Positions 42,707 through 51,099 of a DNA stretch of 64,000 bases are shown one piece after another. How positions within the stretch are numbered: position 1 is the first letter of the stretch; each line of letters starts with the position of its first letter. The DNA is taken from NCBI RefSeq assembly GCF_045062745.1, contig NZ_JBJGED010000018.1, forward strand, positions 1-64,000. The letters run 5' to 3'. Under the pieces are notes generated by a model. It worked only from the letters and a program-made list of their open reading frames with translations, was not told the origin of the DNA and searched no databases. Source of the DNA: Paenibacillus_AA sp045062745 (GTDB taxonomy: Bacteria > Bacillota > Bacilli > Paenibacillales > NBRC-103111). The position numbers and the translations under genes were made by a program.

Positions 42707-43315
42707 TTATTTAAAAACTTTTATACGTTCTTGTACCGGAGTAAATTTCTTTTCACCTGCTGCGGCAGACGGTTTACCGAACGGCATTTGGGCAATCAGT
42801 TTCCAGCTTTCCGGCAACTTCCATTCTGCTTTTACCCGTTCATCAATCAATGGATTATAATGCTGTAGGTTTACACCAAGCCCTTCAGCCTCCAGCGCCA
42901 TCCAGATCACCAATTGGTGCATTCCATTTGTTTGCTGTGACCAAATGGGGAAGTGTTCTTGGTAAGATGGATATTGTTTCATAAAACTATCAATAATGGA
43001 CTGATCTTCAAAGAAAAGCACTGTACCGTATCCGTTCCGAAATCCGTTCATTTTTTCCTGAGTAGAAGAAAATCGTTCGGCAGGAACGTCTGCTTTGAGA
43101 ACTTCGGTCGTAATATCCCATAACTTGTTATGTTGTTCACCCAAGAGCAAAACAATGCGGGTAGTTTGATTGTTAAACGCCGATGGTGTATGTTTAACGG
43201 TTTCCTCGATTATTTCTTGGATACTTTGATCCGAAATTGGTGATTCTTTGCTAATTCCATAAATGGAGCGCCGTTCGCGTAGTGCAGTGAATAAATCTTT
43301 CTCCAAGGTTTCCAT
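42707..43315 (-). CDS. Nitroreductase-family protein, Frm2/YdgI-like
   Basis: About 202 residues. ATG 43315 has AAGGAGAGGTATC upstream; the frame opens earlier at 43357. It has RERRSIYGISKESPISDQSI, then HTPSAFNNQTTRIVLLLGEQ (FMN phosphate region), the middle QHFP-type insertion (YPSYQEHFPIWSQQTNGMHQ) and AEGLGVNLQHYNPLID. This is the 200-residue Frm2-like branch, distinct from the protein at 39958. A TGTGA-N6-TTACA dyad lies about 90 bases upstream of the start, so Crp-type control is likely. Confidence 0.85.
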   Translation of the reverse strand: METLEKDLFTALRERRSIYGISKESPISDQSIQEIIEETVKHTPSAFNNQTTRIVLLLGEQHNKLWDITTEVLKADVPAERFSSTQEKMNGFRNGYGTVLFFEDQSIIDSFMKQYPSYQEHFPIWSQQTNGMHQLVIWMALEAEGLGVNLQHYNPLIDERVKAEWKLPESWKLIAQMPFGKPSAAAGEKKFTPVQERIKVFK

Positions 43316-43405
43316 GATACCTCTCCTTACCATATTTTTTAATTTCCAATGTTCCAAGTTCCTACGTCCACGGGATTTATTATAACCATTACAAACAAAA
43401 AGTTA

Positions 43406-43421
43406 TGTGAAGTAAATTACA
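43406..43421. promoter_or_regulatory. Crp/Fnr-type dyad upstream of the nitroreductase
   Basis: TGTGA-AGTAAA-TTACA matches the Crp/Fnr 5-6-5 layout with one base off perfect symmetry. It lies 91 bases upstream of the minus-strand nitroreductase start. Confidence 0.45.
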
Positions 43422-43509
43422 TACTTGAATCGATTTTAGTGTGTAAGGGAATTTTAGTTCTAATTTAATTTGGGAACAGGTGCGATTTAAGACAATACGT
43501 CACATTTTT

Positions 43510-43672
43510 TTCGCCGTCAAGGGCTGCACAACAGCGCCGGATCATCGAGCTATTGGCAACTCACGCTACGAAAATTTGCGGACATTTTCAGACTTGCGGT
43601 GTCGCAGCATCTCAAGGTGCTGCTCGAGGCGAACCGAAGTTTAAAAAGTTGGACATTTTGCTCCAGACCGCA
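43510..43672 (+). pseudogene. Relic of an ArsR-family regulator
   Basis: Fragments in different frames read QQRRIIELLA and, further on, ADIFRLAVSQHLKVLLEANR. These are the first helix and the recognition helix of ArsR/SmtB-type regulators (consensus 'P.R..IL.LL' and 'S.s.vSqHLkvLreAGL'). The DNA is frameshifted between them and the rest is missing. A hairpin with T run follows (43674-43703), as expected for the 3' end of a former gene. Confidence 0.6.
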
Positions 43673-43673
43673 A

Positions 43674-43705
43674 AAAAGAAACCTACCAGCCGGTAGGCTT
43701 TTTAC
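43674..43705 (+). terminator. Terminator after the ArsR relic
   Basis: CCTACC (43682-43687) and GGTAGG (43692-43697), preceded by an A run and followed by CTTTTT. Confidence 0.65.
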
Positions 43706-43806
43706 GTTATATTTCAATTCCTTGTAATGCTATCTACTTCGCTGAAACTACCTCTATAGAGATCTTAACCCATTGTCTATGGCAGGCTGCCTGATTTATT
43801 GCAGAT

Positions 43807-43991
43807 TAACATGCCGGTCGAATCGTTGTCTGTAATTTCCTTTATATTGTTCTTCCGTATTTCGGATTTCAAAATATGATGGAGCACTGTAATCTACATT
43901 ACAGAATTCCTATTTATTTTAGAATTATAATCAAGCTATCATTCGATATTGGAGGTTTCAGAACGATGAGCAACCAAAACTTAACCGAACA
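43807..43991. repeat. Direct repeat, copy 2 (peroxiredoxin leader)
   Basis: Second copy of the element at 39618-39801. It carries the leader, ribosome binding site and first codons of the intact peroxiredoxin gene. Confidence 0.85.
43888..43903. promoter_or_regulatory. Crp/Fnr-type dyad in the peroxiredoxin leader
   Basis: TGTAA-TCTACA-TTACA, identical to the site at 39699-39714, lies 63 bases before the peroxiredoxin start. A degenerate second site (TGTAA-TTTCCT-TTATA) begins at 43831. Confidence 0.55.
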
Positions 43992-44616
43992 GCTGGAAGC
44001 GGCCACACAGCAGTTTAAGGCCAATTCTCCGATTGAAGCACAGATCAAGCTCAGTCAAATGATCGAGGATCTTCAGAAATCGGGGATCGCTTCCGGGAAG
44101 CAACCAGGCGAGAAGGCGGCGGACTTTAAATTAACAAACGCACTAGGCCGGGATATCATTTTATTTGAAGAGCTCGCGAAAGGGCCGGTTGTGCTGGTCT
44201 TCTATCGCGGCGGATGGTGTCCTTTTTGCAATATGCAATTAAAGGCTTACCAGCAGATATTGCCGGAAATCCAGGCGATAGGAGCGCAGCTTATAGCGAT
44301 TAGCCCGCAAAAACCAGATCATTCGTTATCCCTTCAGGAAAAGGAAGGATTGGGATTTCAAGTCCTTAGCGATCGAAACGGTTTGGTAACGGCCAAGTAC
44401 AATCTGCTCTTCGATGTTCCGCCAGGAGTAAGGAAAGTCATGGAAGGTATCGGACTCGATCTTGCGGAGTACAACAATACCTCCAAATGGATTTTGCCGG
44501 TTCCGGCTGCATTCATGATTGACGAGAGCGCCATTATTCGCTCCTCCTATGTCAATCCGAATTTCATGCAGCGTCAAAGCCCGGAGGAAATTTTGCGAGA
44601 GCTAAGAAAGCTGTAA
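43966..44616 (+). CDS. Peroxiredoxin-like protein (AhpC/TSA family)
   Basis: About 216 residues; ATG 43966 has GGAGG 10 bases upstream, while the frame opens earlier without a site. The thioredoxin fold has the active site LVFYRGGWCPFCNMQLKAY (Cys85 peroxidatic, Cys88), AQLIAISPQKPDHSL, FQVLSDRNG and a C-terminal AAFMIDESAIIRSSYVNP. An N-terminal helical extension of about 45 residues is typical of this subgroup. It detoxifies hydroperoxides, with an unknown electron donor. The same domain forms the C-terminal half of the fusion at 37970. Confidence 0.9.
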   Translation: MSNQNLTEQLEAATQQFKANSPIEAQIKLSQMIEDLQKSGIASGKQPGEKAADFKLTNALGRDIILFEELAKGPVVLVFYRGGWCPFCNMQLKAYQQILPEIQAIGAQLIAISPQKPDHSLSLQEKEGLGFQVLSDRNGLVTAKYNLLFDVPPGVRKVMEGIGLDLAEYNNTSKWILPVPAAFMIDESAIIRSSYVNPNFMQRQSPEEILRELRKL

Positions 44617-44705
44617 CGATTTTTGCATCATACATTTGTGAGCATATCCATATATGCTGGTGATACGGGAGAAGGTTATATGGCTGGGTTCAGCGACGGA
44701 GCTGG

Positions 44706-44742
44706 CGCACGAGCAGGGCTGTATTCCCTGCTCGTGCGTTTT
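44706..44742 (+). terminator. Strong hairpin terminator
   Basis: CGCACGAGCAGGG (44706-44718) and CCCTGCTCGTGCG (44726-44738) are perfect 13-base arms followed by TTTTC. It lies downstream of the peroxiredoxin gene, within a stretch without an intact gene. Confidence 0.75.
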
Positions 44743-44744
44743 CA

Positions 44745-44850
44745 TAGCCCACAAAGGCCGCAGACGTCCGGCGTCTCCGGATATCGTGCAACCGGACATT
44801 CTCATGGTTCACCGCAGCCGGTTGGCTATCGTGTCTACTGCAGCATGTGT
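44745..44850 (+). pseudogene. Relic of a Uma2-family (DUF820) nuclease-like gene
   Basis: The frame of 44654-44872 contains RRRPASPDIVQPDILMVHRS and RLAIVSTAACV. The 'qPDi.mV.rsRl.Iv' segment is the conserved core of Uma2 proteins, which contains a catalytic Asp of the PD-(D/E)XK-like fold. The remainder of the domain is absent. It lies between the peroxiredoxin terminator and the convergent gerAB-type gene. Confidence 0.5.
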
Positions 44851-45920
44851 TTTTTTCGAATGGAACCAATAATCCACAATAGTAAAGGAATGCCGACGAG
44901 ATTTATAGGAAATATCACATCAAGCCAAAACTTTGCGTAATTCATGACTTCGTTCGTGTTTCGCGGCAGCAGTGAAATGACAAAAACAATAGGCGCTATG
45001 AACCATACGGTGTGTTTCCATTTTTTGATGTGAAAAAATTGCGCAGTACCATAACTGGTAATAAAGAAATAAAGGGATGCTTTAATAAAAATGCCGATGA
45101 TCCAAACCAAGACATTCAGCACATCAACGTTTTGGATAAATTCCATTACAGAAATATACGTTACAACAGAGTACATAGGATAAATAAATTTAGCCGGCAA
45201 ATTCGGCCCTAAGACCATAATGATCATCAATGTCATGGCCAAAACGGCGAATGAAGCGGCTGCAACCCCGGCTAAGGAAGAGACTAGAGCTCGCTCGGGT
45301 TTGGTCATAAAAGCGATTAACATGACCACCATAAAGGATTCGGCTAGGAAGGAGGCAGGAGATAAACCTCCTTTAACAATGGGCAACAATCCCGAGTTGG
45401 AGTAAACCGGCAGTATTCTAAGCCAGTTCCAATCCTTCACGCTTAATATAAAGACGAGAATAGCGCTTAAAACGCTAATAGGACCGATGATTTCGCTGCA
45501 ACGGCTGATACTTCTAAGACCTCCGGAATAGGTGACATATACGATAGCGCCTAACATAATGAGAATAACAATCCATAACGGCGTCGAACTGAATAAAGCA
45601 GCGAAAACAAAATCCGCATATTCCCTTAAAATGATTCCGGTCACGGAGACCCACATCAAAAAGTAAGGAACCAGTATGATTTTTCCCAGCCATTTTCCGA
45701 GAATCGACTGACTGTATTGAATAAAGGTTTGCTCCGGGTAAAGGAGGCTTAATCTGACTGCGACAAATGTAGTGAATAAGCAGATCAGGGTTGCGACGAT
45801 GATTGAAATCCATGCATCTTGTTTGGCAACAAAAGCGTCGGACGAGAGGCTATAAATGGCGGTCATCCCAAATTCCATCGTGAAAATCAGCCAAAACAGC
45901 TGATATCCGGAAATTTTCAT
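44835..45920 (-). CDS. Spore germination protein, GerAB/GerKB-type permease subunit
   Basis: A 361-residue membrane protein of the amino acid/polyamine transporter-like GerAB family. Ten hydrophobic helices are visible, opening with ISGYQLFWLIFTMEFGMTAI and containing YSGGLRSISRCSEIIGPISV and SFLAESFMVVMLIAFMTKPE. The B subunit binds the germinant in the spore inner membrane together with the A and C subunits encoded upstream. Its ATG overlaps the TGA of the GerAC gene (ATGA), which shows translational coupling. It is the last gene of an A-C-B operon. Confidence 0.92.
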   Translation of the reverse strand: MKISGYQLFWLIFTMEFGMTAIYSLSSDAFVAKQDAWISIIVATLICLFTTFVAVRLSLLYPEQTFIQYSQSILGKWLGKIILVPYFLMWVSVTGIILREYADFVFAALFSSTPLWIVILIMLGAIVYVTYSGGLRSISRCSEIIGPISVLSAILVFILSVKDWNWLRILPVYSNSGLLPIVKGGLSPASFLAESFMVVMLIAFMTKPERALVSSLAGVAAASFAVLAMTLMIIMVLGPNLPAKFIYPMYSVVTYISVMEFIQNVDVLNVLVWIIGIFIKASLYFFITSYGTAQFFHIKKWKHTVWFIAPIVFVISLLPRNTNEVMNYAKFWLDVIFPINLVGIPLLLWIIGSIRKKHMLQ

Positions 45921-47095
45921 TTTTTAATATCACCTTCCTTAAATTGGAGCGGCGGCCCGACCAAGCCGACACTTTTTAAATCTACTTTTACATGGACCGT
46001 GACTTTTATGTCCTTAAATATCGTATCCCACTGTCCTTTTATTTTGTTCCATTCTCTTGGATGCTGACGATTCAGCGTTTCATTGAAACCAAGTACATCG
46101 GCACCATATTGTTTTTGAACTTTAGTGACCATTTCAAGAACATGCTCGCTCGTTTTCTTATTGATCGTGTTCTGTACAAGTTTCAAATTTTTCTGCTGTC
46201 TTAGATCCAAATTCGTATTGTTTTCTGAAACATGTCCCACTCCGCTTAGTTCGATCTCCATCTTCACCTTATTTTCCGAGGATATACTGCTTTTTAACTT
46301 TCTCCCAAAATTTGTAACGATGACGCCGACGCTCCCGCCTGCATCGGGAATATTTTCCTCTACGTCCAAGTAAGATATTTCTTTGAGAATCCACTGTCGA
46401 TAAGCGCCTTCTACAAAATTTAAATAACCGGCTAATTGATAATCGTTGTTAAAAATAGCGTGACCATAAAATCGGAACGTTCTTTGCGAAGAGTCTCCCT
46501 GTACGATATCTACTACAGGCAAAGTCGGGCAACTTCCTTCGGTACTGGAGGCCATCATAAAATCGAGATAGGATGTGCCTGAAGTACCTCCAACCGCTTT
46601 ATGTATTTTGATTGATGCGACGGCAGGAATTTTCTCCAGAGGGTAGGGCACTTGCAAAGCTTCCAAGCCTGTATTTCCCTTGACCACCCACATGTCCATT
46701 CGAATTCGATTGCCCGGGTCCCGGGAAAACGCATCCAGCACATCTTTGATTCCGTGTTTAGCCAGATCTTCTCCAATGTAAATATTGCGCCGGTGACTGC
46801 GGGTTATGATTCGGGAAAGCTGTTGTCGCGCTTTTTGAATGGATTCGAGAAGACTTTTACCGCTGCCCGTTCCAATAAAATAAGGCTTTTCACCGCCGGT
46901 TCCTCCTTTCGAGCTTTGTTCAACTCGGGAGGGAATAAAGAATTGAGCGCCAGTTAAATACGTCCCATCCTTATTAAGATCAGCCGATGCGGCAAGATCG
47001 AAGACTCTGTCCGAAAGTTCTTTACGATCCCAACAACCTGTCGTTAAAGCGATACAGAGTATCAGAAATAGGAAAGCTGTCGGGCGGTGTTTCAT
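45917..47095 (-). CDS. Spore germination lipoprotein, GerAC/GerKC type
   Basis: About 392 residues. The ATG at 47095 is chosen because AAGGAGACGAAGCATA precedes it and it overlaps the GerAA stop (TAATG); the frame opens further upstream. The signal peptide ends in a lipobox (LTTGCWDRKELSDR), the hallmark 'GCWD..E' of Ger(x)C proteins. The body shows RQQLSRIITRSHRRNIYIGE and a C-terminal domain with KVQKQYGADVLGFNETLNRQ, P-WN and VHVKVDLKSVG. It is the lipoprotein subunit of the germinant receptor in the spore membrane. Confidence 0.93.
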   Translation of the reverse strand: MKHRPTAFLFLILCIALTTGCWDRKELSDRVFDLAASADLNKDGTYLTGAQFFIPSRVEQSSKGGTGGEKPYFIGTGSGKSLLESIQKARQQLSRIITRSHRRNIYIGEDLAKHGIKDVLDAFSRDPGNRIRMDMWVVKGNTGLEALQVPYPLEKIPAVASIKIHKAVGGTSGTSYLDFMMASSTEGSCPTLPVVDIVQGDSSQRTFRFYGHAIFNNDYQLAGYLNFVEGAYRQWILKEISYLDVEENIPDAGGSVGVIVTNFGRKLKSSISSENKVKMEIELSGVGHVSENNTNLDLRQQKNLKLVQNTINKKTSEHVLEMVTKVQKQYGADVLGFNETLNRQHPREWNKIKGQWDTIFKDIKVTVHVKVDLKSVGLVGPPLQFKEGDIKK

Positions 47096-48654
47096 TATGC
47101 TTCGTCTCCTTGGATGTCGCCTGGTTTTTGTCCTTTGGGGAATCGCAAATGATTTTGGGTAGAACCGGATAACGGGATGGTATGCATCTTCCATCTTGGA
47201 GCGCGAATCAATACATCCTTTAATTCCGTTCTTGATAAGGGAGCTATCGGACTTAAATAAGGGACTCCGAATGACTCCAGATTCGTCAGGTGAATGAGAA
47301 GGAATAAAGAAGCCATCGTTATTCCGTATAACCCGAACATCCCTGAAAAAAGGAGCATCGGAAAACGGAGCATTCGAAATCCCACTCCCATGCTGTATCT
47401 GGGGGTGATGAGAGATGCAATTCCTGTCAGGGAAACGACAATGACCATCGGAGCCGATACGATCCCTGCCTGAACGGCTGCTTGGCCGATAACGAGAGCC
47501 CCGACGATACTGACTGCCGAACCGGTTGGCCTCGGCAGTCGTATGCCGGCCTCGCGTAAACCCTCGAATAAAAATTCCATCATAAATGCTTCAATGACCG
47601 CCGGAAAGGGAACCCCTTCACGAGCAGATGTGATGCTGAACAAAAAATTAGTGGGTAACAATTGTGGATGAAACGTCGTGATTGCAACATAAAGAGAAGG
47701 CAAGAATAGCGAAGTGATAATCAATAGCATTCGTAACCAACGGATGAGGGTAGTGTATAAAAACCGCTCGTAATAATCATCAGCGGACTGAAATGCGTTC
47801 CATAAGGAGCAGGGGACGATCAGTGTAAAAGGTGTGCCATCGATGAAAATCGCTACTTTTCTTTCCGCAAGGCATGAGGCGACAATATCCGGGCGTTCGG
47901 TATTCTGCACTTGCGGGAATAATGTGAACGGGTGATCTTCTATGAACTCCTCAATAAAATTCCCGCCAAGCACGGTATCGATTTGAATTCGACTGATTCG
48001 TTTTCGAACTTCTTCAACGATCGAATCTTTTGCGAGGCCTTCAATGTAGGCGATGACAATAGTCGTTTGGGAAAGATTGCCGACGGTCATGGACTCCATT
48101 TTAAGTTTCGTGCTCTTAATTTTCCTGCGAACCAGGCTTGTATTCACATTAATGTTTTCCGTAAAACCTTCTCTTGGTCCCCGAATCGTCGTCTCATTGG
48201 CGGGCTCTTCAACGGCTCGCTGTTCGAAGCCTTTCAATTCGGCAATAACGGCATGGCTTAATCCATCCGATAGGATAACGACATTGGCGGATAAAATACT
48301 TTGTACCATGTCACCTATTATCTCCACAGTTTTTGTTTTTGCGATGGAGACCAGCTGTTGTTCCAACATCAAATCAACAGCATTTAACTCCCCCAATCCG
48401 GGACGGGGAGTTTCTAACATCCAAGGTTTTAGCAATAGGTTATCCAATGCCTTGGTATCCACCAAACCATCCAAATAAACCAATAGAGCATTGATTTGTC
48501 CGGAAATTTGGATACGCCGAAAGACGATATCATAACAACTTTTAAACATATTTCTGAGAATCAGTTCATTCTTTTCTAAAGATTTGCTTATCGGATCATG
48601 GAGTGCTTCAGTAGGCAGGTTACCGTTAGAACTTGTATTTTGTGTAGTAGACAT
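47095..48654 (-). CDS. Spore germination protein, GerAA/GerKA type
   Basis: A 519-residue A subunit of a germinant receptor. The N-terminal cytoplasmic domain (about 1-280) holds SGQINALLVYLDGLVDTKAL, IRGPREGFTENINVNTSLVR, MTVGNLSQTTIVIAYIEGLA and KVAIFIDGTPFTLIVPCSLW. Membrane helices follow from about 310 to 470 (VPFPAVIEAFMMEFLFEGLR, SIVGALVIGQAAVQAGIVSA). It is the first gene of the A-C-B operon and starts behind GAGGTATGCC. Such operons are expressed in the forespore by sigma-G; I could not fix the promoter by eye. Confidence 0.93.
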   Translation of the reverse strand: MSTTQNTSSNGNLPTEALHDPISKSLEKNELILRNMFKSCYDIVFRRIQISGQINALLVYLDGLVDTKALDNLLLKPWMLETPRPGLGELNAVDLMLEQQLVSIAKTKTVEIIGDMVQSILSANVVILSDGLSHAVIAELKGFEQRAVEEPANETTIRGPREGFTENINVNTSLVRRKIKSTKLKMESMTVGNLSQTTIVIAYIEGLAKDSIVEEVRKRISRIQIDTVLGGNFIEEFIEDHPFTLFPQVQNTERPDIVASCLAERKVAIFIDGTPFTLIVPCSLWNAFQSADDYYERFLYTTLIRWLRMLLIITSLFLPSLYVAITTFHPQLLPTNFLFSITSAREGVPFPAVIEAFMMEFLFEGLREAGIRLPRPTGSAVSIVGALVIGQAAVQAGIVSAPMVIVVSLTGIASLITPRYSMGVGFRMLRFPMLLFSGMFGLYGITMASLFLLIHLTNLESFGVPYLSPIAPLSRTELKDVLIRAPRWKMHTIPLSGSTQNHLRFPKGQKPGDIQGDEA

Positions 48655-49191
48655 GGCATACCTCAGTCATTTAACGGATGTTTGGAACGGCGACTATGTA
48701 TGTCGTAATCGCTAAGTTACATTTTTTCCTGATCGCTGGGATTTTAGCCGTCCCCGGTTACCGTTCGCTGATCGAAAGGGGAGCCGACACCGTATGTCGA
48801 AGTATTGGAGGTATTGAGAAGAGAGCATCAGGCGAAAGGGAATGGCATTATTACAAGTTGTTAATTCGTGCCGGCCGTAGATACATGCTTTTCTACAATC
48901 CTGAAAATAACTCATAGCGCGTATCCCGAAAAAAGACAATACGAAACTAGGCGCAGCTTGTACAGTTTTAAAAAAAGCTGCGTCTTCTTTGTTTAGTAGG
49001 AATGATCAGGAAGCTTCGGATGTGGCGAATTATGTTGAAGTATAAAATACAAATACAAATAAGAGGGGGAAGCTCCTTGAACGGGATAGCGAATTAATGA
49101 ATCCCAAGAATAAGGCTGACACCTTTACTGTTTGCACTTCATGTATGGGGGCTATAACGGCGCGGCTTGACTGTGGGAGGGGAGTAGCGTT
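48655..49191. other. Spacer between germination operon and membrane-protein gene
   Basis: Apart from the gerA-type promoter region, this 537-base spacer holds one open frame of 79 codons (48678-48917, plus). Its last 30 residues (EREWHYYKLLIRAGRRYMLF) look protein-like, and it is followed by a good terminator at 48952. It has no clear ribosome binding site, so it may be a gene remnant. A possible sigma-G-like -10 (CATACATA on the minus strand near 48700) is too weak to call. Confidence 0.3.
48952..48994 (+). terminator. Terminator
   Basis: CGCAGCTT (48952-48959) and AAGCTGCG (48975-48982) pair and are followed by TCTTCTTTGTTT. It ends whatever is transcribed from the 48678-48917 frame. Confidence 0.6.
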
Positions 49192-50655
49192 TTGAAATGG
49201 AAGGTATCCTTTGGCATCGTTCTGGTTGTCATACTGATCGCGGTAAATTGGTTCTACCAGAACCGCAGCGAAGCGGTGTACGAACGAATCATACACCAAG
49301 ACGGATATACATTGTCACTTGTGAAAGAGGGCATCGCAACAGAATTCTTCTTGAAGCCGGAATGGATTCCGGAACGGGTCGGCGAAGAGAAGCGGTTGAA
49401 TCTTGTGATCGAGGAGAAGTTCGACACGGAGATTGTGTTGGAAAAGGTCGCGAAGCGAGAGAAGGATTTCTATATTCAACTAAATACCGTTCCGCATCCG
49501 AATCGAACCTCAGGACAGTTGCTATCAACCTCTCTCATTGAGAACGGTTCCTTTACGAGCACAGGGAGTTTCAACAAATGGCAGGTTACCGACGTTGCTG
49601 GGGACGACCTGCTCGGGGGGAGTTTTGGCACGGGCGAGGGGCCAGGGAATTTATCCGTAATTTCCGTTGGAGATACGGACCGCGAGAAGTTTTCGCTAGG
49701 CGCTAATGTACGTTACTCGGGTTACTACTTGTATGGATATCAAAAACTGCCGAGGGAGTATGCGTCGTTCTGGTTGCCGATCCTCTTTACCGTGCTGCTG
49801 GTTGTCGTGCTCTCGGTGTTCTACCGCAAGCGCTCGGAACCGGAGAACGGACTGGTGTGGAAGCTTGTCGGCTATTTGCTACTTGGCGGGTTTACTTTTT
49901 CGTTGAACGACACCAGACTGCCGCTGGGCTTTGTCGTATATTGGCTGTTCTTCCGAAAGCCGAAGCCAAATCGCAGTATAAAGCATAAGGCGGCACTGTT
50001 GGGTCTACTGTTGTACGTTTCGCAGCTGATAACGCCTGGGATTGCGGACGTTCTGGATTCGAAACCCAGGGATATGGTCATTCACAATGTAGCGATTGAG
50101 CAGCTCGGGCTCGATGGAGTATGGAAGATGGTTGCGGCCCGTGGGCCAGTAAGTAGCCAAGCTAAGCTCCAGAGCTACGAGGCGGTGGTTTCGAGTGACG
50201 GTGAGGTGAAGAAACTTGCGTTCCACTTAGTAGATCGGCACGAGAGGGGTCGCTATATCCATACGGAAGCCGTTTACGATGTTTCGGGGCAGTCCGTCGA
50301 GCTGCGGTCCAGTTCGACGGACGAGTGGCTACAGTACCCACGGCAGATCATGGCGGAAGATTTCTTTGATAGGGTACAAAGCTTACATTTAATGGACTTG
50401 AAGCCTTCGGGCGGCGATCATCCGCTTGTTAAGCTGGAGTTACTGCATGACGGAACACAGGTGAATTATGGGGTTAAGGACGCGGATACCTTCGGCGTGG
50501 ACGAGGAAGGTGTTTACAAGATCCGGGATGAGCAACTGCCGATTCAAGCAAATTTAATAATTGCATGCGGGGTGCCGCAATCCACTGATCCCGTCTTCAA
50601 CTGCGAGGACCCGACGAATTATTTGTTTGATATCGTGGGAGGGACGATGAGATAA
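49192..50655 (+). CDS. Hypothetical membrane protein
   Basis: 487 residues, starting at TTG 49192 behind TGGGAGGGGAGTAGCGTT. Residues 5-21 form an N-terminal helix, followed by an extracytoplasmic beta-rich domain (to about residue 195). A cluster of three or four helices comes next (SFWLPILFTVLLVVVLSVFY, LVGYLLLGGFTFSL, LPLGFVVYWLFF, LLGLLLYVSQLI), and then a second extracytoplasmic domain of 190 residues with SYEAVVSSDGEVKKLAFHLV. I do not recognise the family. It is monocistronic, flanked by unrelated genes. Confidence 0.7.
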   Translation: MKWKVSFGIVLVVILIAVNWFYQNRSEAVYERIIHQDGYTLSLVKEGIATEFFLKPEWIPERVGEEKRLNLVIEEKFDTEIVLEKVAKREKDFYIQLNTVPHPNRTSGQLLSTSLIENGSFTSTGSFNKWQVTDVAGDDLLGGSFGTGEGPGNLSVISVGDTDREKFSLGANVRYSGYYLYGYQKLPREYASFWLPILFTVLLVVVLSVFYRKRSEPENGLVWKLVGYLLLGGFTFSLNDTRLPLGFVVYWLFFRKPKPNRSIKHKAALLGLLLYVSQLITPGIADVLDSKPRDMVIHNVAIEQLGLDGVWKMVAARGPVSSQAKLQSYEAVVSSDGEVKKLAFHLVDRHERGRYIHTEAVYDVSGQSVELRSSSTDEWLQYPRQIMAEDFFDRVQSLHLMDLKPSGGDHPLVKLELLHDGTQVNYGVKDADTFGVDEEGVYKIRDEQLPIQANLIIACGVPQSTDPVFNCEDPTNYLFDIVGGTMR

Positions 50656-50715
50656 TGTTGGGGCCACGGTGCAGTCATCCTGGCATTTAGCCCAAGGTTG
50701 TTTAAAGTTGATACG

Positions 50716-50904
50716 ATGAAAGAACAAATTCAAGCGTATTTGTGTGCATTCCGCAGTTACTCGGGGTATCATTCCTTTGAACAACGCCGGGAAGTCATGG
50801 AGCGCGGGCGGATCGAATATCCGCTTGAGGTGTATGATACTTTCTGCCGCGTCGCCGACCAATCCGGGGTTAGCAGGCTTAACATTGCCGAAGCCGGCAT
50901 GTAA
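50716..50904 (+). CDS. Small hypothetical ORF
   Basis: 62 codons (MKEQIQAYLCAFRSYSGYHS, ending RLNIAEAGM) in a 444-base spacer. No good ribosome binding site precedes it, and two other frames over the same DNA are also open, so coding status is doubtful. It could be a gene remnant. The rest of the spacer, up to 51099, shows no other feature. Confidence 0.25.
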   Translation: MKEQIQAYLCAFRSYSGYHSFEQRREVMERGRIEYPLEVYDTFCRVADQSGVSRLNIAEAGM

Positions 50905-51099
50905 ATTCATGGAGTTACAGGTTCTTTACTGAAAAAACGATCATCGATTGAACTCCCTCGGTACGATAGTTGTATACCAGGTACAGTCTCGTTCGTGATG
51001 TGCCCGGGAAGGTAGTAGCCTACACTCGTTCGTTTCCGTTGTCACAAAGCAGAGCCTTACGTTGTTATATGTGCAAAACGTAAAGGAGCTGAGGAAAAG

